Below are positions 29,469 to 40,847 of a stretch of 64,000 bases of DNA, piece after piece (position 1 is the first letter of the stretch; each line of letters opens with the position of its first letter). Where the stretch lies: contig SSBO01000007.1 in assembly GCA_005281725.1 (NCBI GenBank), forward strand, positions 3,354,402-3,418,401, written 5' to 3'. The notes under the pieces are model-generated. The model was not told the origin of the DNA, ran no database searches, and saw nothing but the letters and a program-made list of their open reading frames with translations. Source of the stretch: Wuchereria bancrofti. Its lineage: Eukaryota; Nematoda; Chromadorea; Rhabditida; Onchocercidae. Made by a program: the position numbers and the translations under genes.

Positions 29469-32400
29469 ACCTGAAATATATGTTGTTATCCTCATGTAAT
29501 TCTCATTCATTAAAAAACGAAATTGATAAATGGAAACGATCAACGAAAGATGAAATACGAAGAAACAATGCTACAGATGGCAAAACTGAGATCACAAAAG
29601 ATTTATAGAATAACATTGTGCGATAGCATTTGCGGCGGTGATAATACTGCGACAAAGTAGAAAGCGAAAACATTGTGAAGAGGAGTAGAGAACATAGGGA
29701 ACCATTACCTTGACCTGAGTGACATCTCCGCCAAGTTACGACTTAGAAAACTAGAAATCTCACACCGATTCTCAAGTTCCCTTCAAATGCAATATTTTGC
29801 ATGCAACGAGCAGTGCAATACAGATCGCGTGGTGTGCGGAATGGTCGCAGGACGAACAAAACGTTAAAAATAATGGCAGAAGAAAGACTCGGATTACTAA
29901 GTGGACGTCGCTCAAGCCCTGCTTCGACACCCCTCCATTTTCTTTAAAAGGAACGCAATGAATGCTAGAAGAGATTGAGTGCTTTATTCATATGAATATG
30001 AAGAGAATGCAAGTGACCTTTCTTTTGCGCAAATCGCACTTTTTAGCATCAACTTTTCCCTTATTTCTATGTGGAATTTATTCTGTCACTTCTCAGGTAA
30101 GTATACCTTGCAGGATTTCTAGAGTAGTCGTCATCCATAAATATTTCGGGAAGTATTTGTTAGACTCATTCAAGTCATCTTCCTTTTAAAATGTAGAGAG
30201 TTAAACCATTAAACCATCTATTCCATCTTTATTTCTTGTTATCGGAGATTTGGAGCATAAGTTTTCGCTTTCTTATTTCTTCTCTTTCTAGTGTAAAACA
30301 TAAATTAAGTGAAAGTGAAAATCATGCAAGATTTGCGTCATTGTCTTAATATTATAAAAGAGGTGACTGTGACTTGTTTGCACTTTGTTTTAAAGTTTAA
30401 TTAAACCAGAAATTTATGAATCATTAAAGCTGGAAAATGTGTTCGGCAAAAAAGAGAACATTTTCATCTTGTCAGATGGGAAATGATTTTACTCGTTTTG
30501 TAAAATTTTATTAAAAAAAATAAAAAAAAACGAAACGAAATTAAAAACTAGTCATGTAATCTTTGAGTTTTTAACAAAATTCTGTGGATTTAATTAAATT
30601 TTCAGCCATGTTATGAAAATTTCTTTATTAACTTTCACCATGCATAAAATCTATTGCTACAGTAAATTCAACTAATTAGTTATAATAACGAAGTCCTTTA
30701 CTCATCCATCAATCTATACTGCTACTTTTATTTCCAGAAAATTCTAATCGGGAATTTTCAGCTTTACAAAATAGTTGATAAAAAAGAACGAACGGTTGGA
30801 ATAAAAAAATTTTAATTTTAGTTGTAGCCACTGTGAAAAAAACGAATTTTACAAGATCTTCCAAAAATTTTGCCGGAAATTCTTGGAGGAAATTTGCCAG
30901 GAAATTTTTTTAGAAAGCATTTTCTGGAAAAATACTAGTGTCTTTACTTAAATTTGAAAATTTCAGATCATTGTAAAGGCGTAATTTGGAATGCAGTTTA
31001 GAACTTATTGGTTATATCGGTCGGCAGGCGACCTTCATGTCTCAGAAGGGAATTTTGGAAGAGATGGTGCCACCCCATTGAGATCTGTTCTAAATTATTA
31101 CGTACATACATATGCACATGCACATACACATACACATGCACATACACATACACATACACATGCACACACACATGCACATACACATACACATACACATACA
31201 CATGTACATACCAAGAAATTTTCACATTTCTTACAGATTGGAAATGTTGATACTGTTTTCGTCATATGTTTTCAAGTGCGGTAAACAGGGCGGTGCCTTA
31301 GCTCATTTCTGGATAGACTGACGCAGATTCTGACGCAAATGACTGTTACGGCACTAACAATTCGTGTTCTGTCTCTCACTCTCAAATCGTTTTTTACTTT
31401 GATTGTTATGGATAACAATACGCCAAAATCCCTCAATTTTTCCTTTCATTGAAAGAAAAAAATAGAAAAAAGAACTGGCTGATTTTGATTGGGACTAGAA
31501 CAAATTATCTTATCAGGTAGCACTTATCAGCAGATACATTGTTGTATTTTGTTAATTTGTGGGGAGACACAAATATAAGAAAATAAAAGTATCGAATGCA
31601 GAGACATTTCATCTCAGGAATATAAGGCATTTTAAATAGCATTTCATTTTGAAATATAAAATGTTTTTAATTTTTTACTTAGTCATAATTTTCTTTCACT
31701 GAAAAATATAACTTTAAATACTATCAAGACTTTTATATTTTTTTTTGTTCTCATTCCTTGCTTCTTCTTTAGTAATTTTCTGCGGTATAACAAATATTTC
31801 TAGATTAAAATTTCGAAATCTTCTTACCAAAAAAAATTTTATTTTCATATCTCGACTGAAGCCTTTTTAAGTGGCCAATCTTTTGATATAAGTCTGATTC
31901 TACATTGTTTGTCATATATTTAATTTGTTACCTTTTTCTTTCTACTGATTCTCAAGACAAATTTTGAGAACTTTTTTTGCTTTTTATGCTAAGATTTTTT
32001 CTATGCGCTTTTTATGCTATCTGTCATGAATCTTAGATATAATTATTTCTTTCCACTCTCTGCTGCCTGCTATTTTCGAATTTGCTCTAAGCTATATTTG
32101 ATTTCAACAACTGCTTCTGATAAAAATATCGAAAAACTGTTGATAAAGAGATAACCATTGGGTTTTCTCTCCAATCAAAGCTAGAAATTTTTTTGAAGAT
32201 GGAAATTTATACAAATTAATTAGCAGGTCTAATTTTCATGATGTATAATTTTTTTCATGATACAGTATTCCATGGACTATATCAGGTTTGTTATGCTTAC
32301 GATGACTAACAAATAATAATACTAATGTTATGAATAAGCGCGAGAGGTATTGGAATCTGATTAAACGGTTAAACGATTAGGCAACACAGCATGAGATGGG

Positions 32401-33830
32401 CTCAATGGTTAAATGAGGATGACATCACTAAATAAAGCTAATTTACAATAATTGCGAGGTAGTTTTACAACCCATTAACTATTATTTTATGATTATAATG
32501 AAAGTGAAGCATGATTTGTTGATTGCCACATTCTCTTTCTGTAATATTAGTTCTTTACTTTATCAACGATAAATTTCGCAGACCTGTAATTATTGATTTG
32601 GTAACATGCAATGACAACATTTAATAGATTTCTTCAATTTGCAAGGAATTAGTTTGCAAACGAGTTTCTAACTTGAGAAGCGTTTGAAATTCTTTCGCAA
32701 TGAATTACTTCACTGCATTTGAAGTAATTATGGAAAGTTCAGGAATAAGGTATGAATTACAATGCACCAAATTTTCTTGATATTATTTTCGACAATTAAT
32801 AGTGGATCATTTATTCGTTTAACAAAAAAAGAATTTTGTTTTTAACAGCATATCTTCTAGAAAAGACTTCTCATTATGTTCTTAATTCAAATCTTTCACC
32901 AATAATTATTAGTATTGTGATAAAATCTATTCAGAAATAATCTATTCAGTATTAAATGTTCCACTTATTTCATTTGTCCATTCACAACATCTTTTCAAGT
33001 TTTCCAGCGAAAATAATGAAAAAATATTTACTTCTGAGAATTCAATTAGTTTTCTAAGCTGACTTGAGTTGTTTTAGATCAGACTGATTTCATTGTTTTT
33101 TCTGTTACGTGAAAAGTTTTGAAGTAACATTTCAAAGTAAAAAAAATAGAAAGGATAATAAAAATAAAAGTCCTTTAACATTTATTTCGAATTTAAATTT
33201 GTGACGATTTTATTTTTTAATGAAAGTTATCATTTTCTAAAGTTTATCTATTATCACATTAGTTCTTTAACAGGTGCTAATTACCTCTGATTGACTTGTT
33301 AGCAGCTTCATAAACATCTAATTTGGGTTCATTTTATGATATGCATAAATGAAAAAATACTTTTAATTTCTATTTACTTTACAAATAAGTGTTTTAAATT
33401 GTAACCTTATTCGTAGTGTAACTTGCATTTACAAATCACTGTTTTACCCTTTTATAACATATAATATTGGCCACATATTTGTTTTTATTCCTTATTTCTT
33501 CTTGCGAATTTATTGTTATATATTTCCGGAAGTTGGCTTATTTTGCTAGTTGTTGTTTAATTTCAGAATTTGTATGCTTGAAATATATGATGCATAAGGA
33601 TGGATTAGTGATTGTTTCTAATATGTTCTCTAGAGCTATGCATTCTTGCTAGTGTTTTATTTGAGCGTTAATTCAAATAATTTGTGTGGCAGCTTCTTTT
33701 ATTTGAGCGTTAACAAACGTTAATATGTGAATATGTGCGTTTTCTAAAAAAGTACGGAAGCCCTACTTCGAACAAGATGGTATCATATTTCAGGATTGCT
33801 TGATTCGAATCTAAAAAATTGAGCCACTGA
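29469..33830. other. Intergenic region, AT-rich, with one microsatellite
   Basis: No gene is recognised. A plus frame at 29962-30189 begins with a basic then hydrophobic, signal-peptide-like stretch and contains a clean donor (TCTCAG/GTAAGT at about 30097), so it could be a first coding exon. No matching downstream exon was found. The rest is low-complexity AT-rich sequence. Confidence 0.4.
31105..31206. repeat. ACATAC/ACATGC microsatellite
   Basis: About 100 bp of 6-bp repeat (cacata with cacatg variants). It creates false open frames of alternating Thr/His or Met/His on the plus strand and Val/Tyr on the minus strand; these are not genes. Confidence 0.95.
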
Positions 33831-36800
33831 ATGTCGATAAGCTGTTCAGCACTGCATCAAACTGTTCCGCCATCAACTAGAAGTTCAGGAGATGAATTAA
33901 CAAATGGGACTTTCGATTTTGGTGATACATCGAGTAGCAGTGTAGATTCATTGATAGCACCCGAACGGAATGATCTAGATTTCCGGATTCAACAACGATT
34001 GGAAGCATCTCGGCAAGGAATGTTGCAGCTGGAAGCGCTTCGCAGCAAACACCAAAAATTGATGCAGGTTGGTGTTATTCTGTTGTTTTTGATCTTTGGT
34101 TCAAGTACTTGAATTTGAAAGCGATTTTCATCTCTAAACATATTCTTTAAAAAAGCGAAAGAATGGAACCTATGAACTTAAATAGATATAACATTAACAA
34201 AGGAAATAAACTTGACTTGTGGTAAATATGGTTTGGTTTCAAGACAAGAAATTATACTTTACATTCGGTGAATTAGATCTTCGGCTATTGCAGATAGCAG
34301 ATATTATATTGACGTAAATTAATGAGGTAAATTATACTGTGATTAAAACTAACTGTGTTTAAGGAGAATTGGTACAAAATTCTGGATAAAGAAATAACTG
34401 TAATTTAACATTCTTCATTAGATTAAATTTGACAGTAAATTTGTCTTCAACTACAGCCGCTATAAGCGCTGTCATATTAAAGAATATAAAGAGGACTGGA
34501 GACATTGGCATGAAACTATTTCAAAAATTTTTAATTTTAAATTCCACTGTAAATTTAGGGAAAATTGTTCCAAAAGTAACAAATTTTTCAGGATAAATTA
34601 ACATCCGTTAAAAGTATCATCTGATCACAGTGCACGTGTTTAAATTAATTTTAATTGTCTAAATGAAATTTAATTGTTCTTTTTTCTCTCTTCGGGAAAT
34701 GCGTATTCGTTTACCACGTAGAATTAATGGAGAACGGCCAAGCGATGGTTCCGAAAAACACGAACAATCATCAGTTTTAAACATTCAAACTGAGGTTAGC
34801 ATTACTTTTGATTTCTTAGTCTTTCACTCAAAAGATTTTAGAAAAATGAGACAATAGAATGTAATGGGTCAATGATTAAAAGATAAGAACTTGGAAAATA
34901 TCTCTTCTCAGATTCGTTGCTAGTGTCCTTTGTCATTTATTCATAATGTCGAAAAGAACTGATAATATAATTGCAGATATCTAAATTCTATCTAAATTCT
35001 TTACTTCACTCTGGACTTTGTAATGCAAGGCATTAATGAATTTATTTCATATCAATTTTACAAAAGACTCCATATTTCAAGAGTTTTGTGGCATTTCTGG
35101 GGAGATTCTATTTTATTGACCTCATTTACTTTGATCAGGGAAAAGACTATCTTTTAAAATTTGGAATTATCTGATGATATCAATATTAATTCATTGTTCA
35201 CTTCTCCTTGGCTGTCTGTGTATTTATTTGTTCAGTTTTCACTATAGTCTATCTGTTTTGATAAGAAAAGATAGCGTGACAGTATGTTATGACATTATCA
35301 CTAAAATATATTTATATTTTAAATCGTTCTGTACCCTATATATATATGTATATATTATTCGTGGTTTCCCATTCTTGTGATGCTGACCTCATTTATATTG
35401 TAGCAACTTGTTATAATGTTGTCATGGAAGCGATCAGTTGGTTTGATTTAATGATAAGAATAGAAAAATGCATGAAGGGGGTCATATTTCATAACTGAAT
35501 TATTTGATAATGAAATTATATGATATGATACTGCAGGATCATCTCCTTACATTTCTTTTATATCTTCAAAGATTATCATCCTTTGCAGGATGTCAACTTA
35601 TTGCAGCTTTATGTGAAATAGAAGTCTTTCCACAACAAGAATATCTCACCATTTATATCAAATTATAAAAACGACAGGACAAAAAAAAATTGATTGTAAA
35701 GCTTTAAAAAAAAGGAAAGAAACAAAAAGTGCTATGAATTAAGTTTGAAATAAGAGAGATTACTTCTGTTAACTCGTCCTTAAGTTCCTTGATGTGTTAT
35801 CAAGGAACTTAAGGATTAATACTGTAAGGTAGCAGATGATCAAAAACTATACCCATAATGAATTTCAAGGCCCGAAGATCAAAAAAATAAACCGCTGAAT
35901 CATTATAGTATCTTGTGATGAGTAATTAATTAATTTTCATGTTCAGATCAAGTTGAATGATTTACGATGCGACAGTCCGGTGAGCTGCTGTGTAAGTCAT
36001 CGATCGTCTGTTAGCATGGATTCCGGATGTGTTTCACTATCTTCTGACTTTAGGTACCAATCGAAATACAAAAACACTTCTGTCCACCGCGGATATCCCA
36101 AATTTTGCCTGCAGCAAACATAAAAGATATTCAAAAACTCAAAAATTATGTTATTTTGGATTAAAAATAGAACTAAAGATAACTTTTGGTAAGTGAAGGC
36201 ATTTGCATATATTCTAATAGATGTGATTTTCGATGTGTTTGCAGCAGTCAATCACCAATGTCTTCTAATACAAATCGAAAATTTTCTCTGGAAGATCAAC
36301 AAAAGAAAACTGAACAGAATGTGATCACTGCTGAAATTGAAAATGATGAAAACCCACAACTTGTGGTGAATTTTTATATATTCTTTAATCAGTTTGTTTA
36401 TTAATTTCCTTGCTAAGTTTTATTTCATTTTAAATAAGTTTCATAAAACAGTTGTCGTTCTGTGTGTTCTTACTCATATCCCAAAATTCTTACTCATATC
36501 GGACCTTATTGTTCCAAATTATCATAGGATTAACTCTACTAAACTACGCATTTTTCACCTTTTATTTTTGTTTTCGATATTTTTTTAGGCTACTGCAATA
36601 GAAAGTACTACAGCATTGCGTTGCAATGGAACAAAACATTGCAAGAACTGGCCAAGATCAAAGTCAATGTATTTCAATTATCTGGATGAAAACGCCGTTG
36701 TTGTTGATTCGCTTTCATTCTCACAGATCACTCCGCCACCAATTCATCGAAAGTTTTTTACGATTGGAAAGTTAGAAAGTGTTCAGGTAAAGTACTGTTA

Positions 36801-38247
36801 GATACAATGAGAAAACTTTTTCGAGAATATTGGATATTTTAGCAGTTTATTGATGTTATTTCATAGATGTAACATAATAAAACTTGAACCTGTACAGATA
36901 TGACATTCAAAGATAGATTTCTATCTAATCCTTATTTCAAACTCTCATGTACTTCTGTTTTCCTGAGTTGTGTTGAGCTTGTTAAGATGACTTATAATTT
37001 TATAGCCATAAAAATTAAGAGGTGAAAATAAAAACAGCAATTAATTCCAGATTCACCGCCCATCTCTGACCACGAGTTGTGTTGATAACCATCCGCCAAT
37101 AACGTTGCAAAAGGATCAATCACTGATGCGTTTTCCGATTAATCAGTCATCACTGCTGTATGCCAATCCAATTGCTATACCGTTATCTTCAAAAATACCG
37201 ACGTCTCCATACATGAGACTTAGAAATTCTAAAGTTCGTTGTGCTAATTCTTGGGTATTTTTTTAAGCATAATGCTACGAAACTGACCAAAACTGCATTT
37301 TTTTCAAAAATTTTCAAAGTTTTTAGAAATCGTTACAAAATTCTCGAACTACACCACATCACGAGAGTCAGTCAATTTTCCATGCAAGTCGAGTATTCGT
37401 AGATCGTTCTCCTCGCACTGTACAGTGTGGAAAGCAGTGCGTGAACATTGAAAAGTACGATGCAAATGAAGAAAGCCCACGACTACTTCGCGCACAACCG
37501 GCTGTCGTTCTTAGCAGGCAAGGCGATCTTTTATACTGAATGGTCATGTTTATTGAGCTTAAACTTGTCACAGTTTTAGAAAAATCAAACTCTATAGTAA
37601 AAACAACAAGTAAATTATATTTAATCTAATTCCCAATATTCTGAGGCATTATTGAATTGGAAAGATTAGAAAAATTGCAGGTATTGTAATTCAAAGCTTT
37701 GTTTAATCCTCCATAAAATGTTTTTAAAAATTTCTCTTGATGAATGGCAATATTTAAGTAATTTCCAAGCATGGTAATTGTCAGATCGAATTTTCGAATC
37801 ATCTGATAAATGTTGAAGAAAGAGAATATTCTTAACTTTTTTGTCTCTGAAATGCCATAAATCATCCATTTTTCTTCATTTTGTAGACAGCAAAGTTATG
37901 TGCATTCGAATGAAAGTTCACCATGTGAGTTGCGGAAAGTACATCAAATCGAAAGTCTCAATTCACTGTCTAATGTCACCGTTCTGGAATACCATCAACA
38001 GTTCAATCGGTAAACATCTTTTCAATTCAAAAATGTCACTTATTGCAGAATACTTAACTTTGAAATTCGCAAATAAGCTATAATGCATAGGATAGTACAG
38101 GCCATTTTTTCAACTATAAACTGTTATCATCGAAAAAATTTCATAACTTCCAGTTGTGAAAGTTCGAAGAGTTCAGAAACAATTGTACCTGATCGAATCC
38201 ATCGTCGAAAGAAGGAAAAAGACTGGAAGGAATCTGAAAATTTGTAG
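33831..38247 (+). CDS. Serine-rich protein with short N-terminal coiled coil, function unknown (weakly Dapper/DACT-like)
   Basis: Supported exons: 33831-34067, 35947-36053, 36245-36365, 36589-36786, 37051-37233, 37327-37517, 37887-38009 and 38154-38247. All junctions from 35947 on are in phase, giving about 350 aa in the listed exons. One or more exons between 34068 and 35946 are uncertain; a candidate ends at 34794 with GAG/gttagc. The start follows an acceptor (tttcag, 33793) by a short leader. Visible parts are an acidic and serine-rich N-terminus, a helical stretch RIQQRLEASRQGMLQLEALR, a block LNDLRCDSPVSCCVSHRSSV with a following SMDSGCVSLSSD, and a very basic C-terminus (RIHRRRKKEKDW) ending SENL. 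The leading helix with ...LEALR and the later DLR-D...S-DSG pattern faintly recall Dapper/DACT Wnt regulators, but I would not transfer the function. The exon ending at 37517 appears to use a GC donor (AGCAG/GCAAGG). Confidence 0.6.
35778..35814. repeat. Perfect 16-bp inverted repeat (hairpin)
   Basis: The arms CCTTAAGTTCCTTGAT (35778-35793) and its exact complement (35799-35814) are separated by the 5-nt loop GTGTT. It lies in the long intron of the serine-rich gene. Flanking bases do not extend the stem, so it is short for a typical pre-miRNA. Confidence 0.9.
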
Positions 38248-39182
38248 AAATTAAGGAAGTTATGATATTGTATGGAAGCCATTCACTACTGCAAAGTTCT
38301 GTTCTTTTTCACATTGAATTGTTTGTACTCTGGTATTCTTAGCACGACAACATTAGCAAAGCATTAATTACATTAGTTCGATATCTTGAATAAAATCTAT
38401 CTGGGATATATTGCAAAATTTCCCGCTATAAATCTAACTGATGCAGTATCAGTGGACCGAAAACCGGCTAATACAACGCTGCGACAGTCCGCTATTTGTG
38501 AAATGTAGCGCAATTCATACCCACTACAAATATAAGCCATAAGGAAAATAAAACTTGTTGAATTGACTGACTATCAGGTTGCGCAAAATGTTTCAGCTCA
38601 TGTGTCATCAATGAATTTCACCGGAATCTGAAGTGCATTTCTAAGAATGCGCAGAATTCATGCATTCTGTGTTCCGTTTTGAAATACTACGGCAATGCAG
38701 TTATGACAATAACTGATAAAATTTCTAAATGTTAATGAAACACTTTACATAAGAATAGAAGACGTGAAATACGTGTGACATTATTGTGAATCGTTTTGAA
38801 CTCAAAAAAGCATCGATGACAGCAGTATTAGAAAGTGTTTATTGTCATCAAGAAAATTGTCATCGAGAAAATTGTCTTCTGATTACAAGGCCTTCAAAGA
38901 GTTATGCAGAAGTCATTGTGATTGCGAAAATTTTATCAGATATGTAACGGAATCTCTTCTCGATAAGTTGGATTCATTAGAAACAGAAACTCTGTTATTT
39001 ACTATCGTCCTGTTCCTCGTCCTTGTGTCTTCGTTTTATGTGATCGTATAGGAATGTACTATGCAAAAACAGTTTGTTGCAACGATAGCACTAAAAATGA
39101 GTTTGGAAATAAAATTTTTTTCTTAAAAAATTAGAATTGATTGGGTTACAACAAATTAAATTTTGGGAAATCCCTGAAGCTT
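38248..39182. other. Short interval between convergent genes; small tail-anchored ORF candidate
   Basis: The serine-rich gene (+) and the DZIP1-like gene (-) converge here. A plus-strand frame at 38842-39051 encodes 69 codons with an N-terminal repeat (SSRKLSSRKLSS), a charged middle and a C-terminal hydrophobic run LLFTIVLFLVLVSSFYVIV just before the stop. This is the layout of a tail-anchored microprotein. No homology or splice evidence was seen; it may be chance. Confidence 0.3.
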
Positions 39183-40847
39183 CTATAACGTGAAGCTTTT
39201 ATATAGCAGAAAATGTTCTTCAGAAAAAACCTGAATAATAACCTTGAACAACGAATTTATTGCCTCCGGTCCATTGATAATCTCCTTTCGCAATTTCGAA
39301 TTCTCTGTACTTACAAACTTCAGCCGATTTTGTAACTCTTCCATTTCCTTCACAAGTTCTGCTTGTGTTTTCTGAAATTACAATAACACAAAAGTTAACT
39401 GAATCTAATTTCTTACAATCTGAAACTTTTAATTTCCCCATGTCATACGACTACTGTATACGTACGCTGAAAAGAACGCAATTTATGAAAGAATAAAGGT
39501 CACGTAACAAAGACCTATGCAACAAAAAGAGGTTCAAATGTTGAACCAATCAGAAAAGCTGTTGGCAATAAGATACTGCCATTGCCATTTAAATTGTTCA
39601 TCGAACAGAGTTTGACTCAGATGTTGTGTTCGCTTCAGCGCGATTGTTGCACTAATGTTGCGCTAAGTGCAAATAATACATTTGAAGCTTATAATAGATT
39701 CCATATTAATTACAGGGAATATCACTATGTTAATCTAATCTAGCTGTTAATAACTAATCTAGCTTTATCAGTTACCGCGTCATGTCAAACAAGTTATCTG
39801 CAGTTCAATTGGAATTAATTAAAGTGACAAAACATATAAAAAAGTATGACGACCAGAAATTCAGACAAAGCAAATATGGATAATCAAATAAACAAACTGT
39901 CAGGCCAGCAAACTACCTGCTGACAAATTATTTCAGTAATTCTCTATATATTTGCTTTCGAATATTGCGGGATGTTATCAATTCCATTCCGCGGTTCTTT
40001 TTTTCCTTTCGAAATAATCAAACCTCACATGAAATGATAAAATTATTAAAATATTTGAACTTACCAAAATATATTCAATTTGCAGCTGAGCTATTCGATA
40101 TATTTTTAATAATCTTTCAATAGTACAATCGTCGTCCTTAACGAATATTTTTATAAAACAATTGTTAACATACAATATTATGGTTGACGCAAAAATCAGC
40201 TTTCTATTTTATTTTAATCTCATTTGAAATTATTCGTTTATGATATATTACTCTTTCCGTGTTATCCTGTTTGCAAAATTTATTGCAAAAAGGTAGATTG
40301 ATTTTTAAAATTCTAAAATCAAATTTGCATTCCAAAAAACTTTCCTTTAAGCAAGAGTTTTGAAATTTTTTTCGATCTTCTAAAAACATATTAAAATTTT
40401 TTTCACATTAATTTTTACCGTTTCATCAATTTTATTCATTACAACGGATGGTAATGCTCTTTGGAGAATATCGTAACTACCAATACCTTCTTCCAAAAGA
40501 CTTAAACTTATTTCATCTGAAAACAATAAGAATTTATGTAATTGGCCAACGATCAAAATTTTCCGTTATTTTTTTAAAGTAATGTAAAGCTGACATTGAG
40601 GAGTAAAAAAGCAAAGATCTTATTAAATCATCGAACAAATTTCAAAAGTACAACTGAAGCAAATGCAACTTGCCAATAAGCTTCCAATCTGGTTTACAGT
40701 GGTTATTAAGCATAATTACACGGTGCCTCACTCTAAACACAACTTGTTTTGATTATCGCCAATAAAACAGTGATGCTCTTAGGAGGTCATCGTCGTAGAT
40801 CGGAAAACAAAAAAAGCGATATTGTCATGGTTACCTTGATATTGCAT
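39183..40847 (-). CDS. Short DZIP1/Iguana-like coiled-coil protein
   Basis: Four minus-strand exons, 40847-40835, 40516-40419, 40136-40065 and 39371-39183, join in phase to about 123 aa. DZIP1 proteins act at the basal body and ciliary transition zone and influence Hedgehog signalling in vertebrates. The key similarity is [17 protein letters not shown] in exon 3, matching the (A)LLKVLRLAQLIIEYLL core of the Dzip-like N-terminal domain, preceded by [10 protein letters not shown] where the family has its D-LQ-NI segment. Exon 4 is a coiled coil ([16 protein letters not shown], then ENSKLRKEI). The typical DZIP1 C2H2 finger and long C-terminal coil are not seen; the frame ends at TAG 39185-39183. 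Either the gene is short, or later exons were missed: GTAAGT inside exon 4 is a possible alternative donor. The first exon (MQYQ) is tiny and fits only by phase and donor. Confidence 0.5.

Noticed and set aside
30991..31321. Overlapping open frames rich in Thr/His, Met/His or Val/Tyr
   Set aside because: They are translations of the CACATA microsatellite in different frames.
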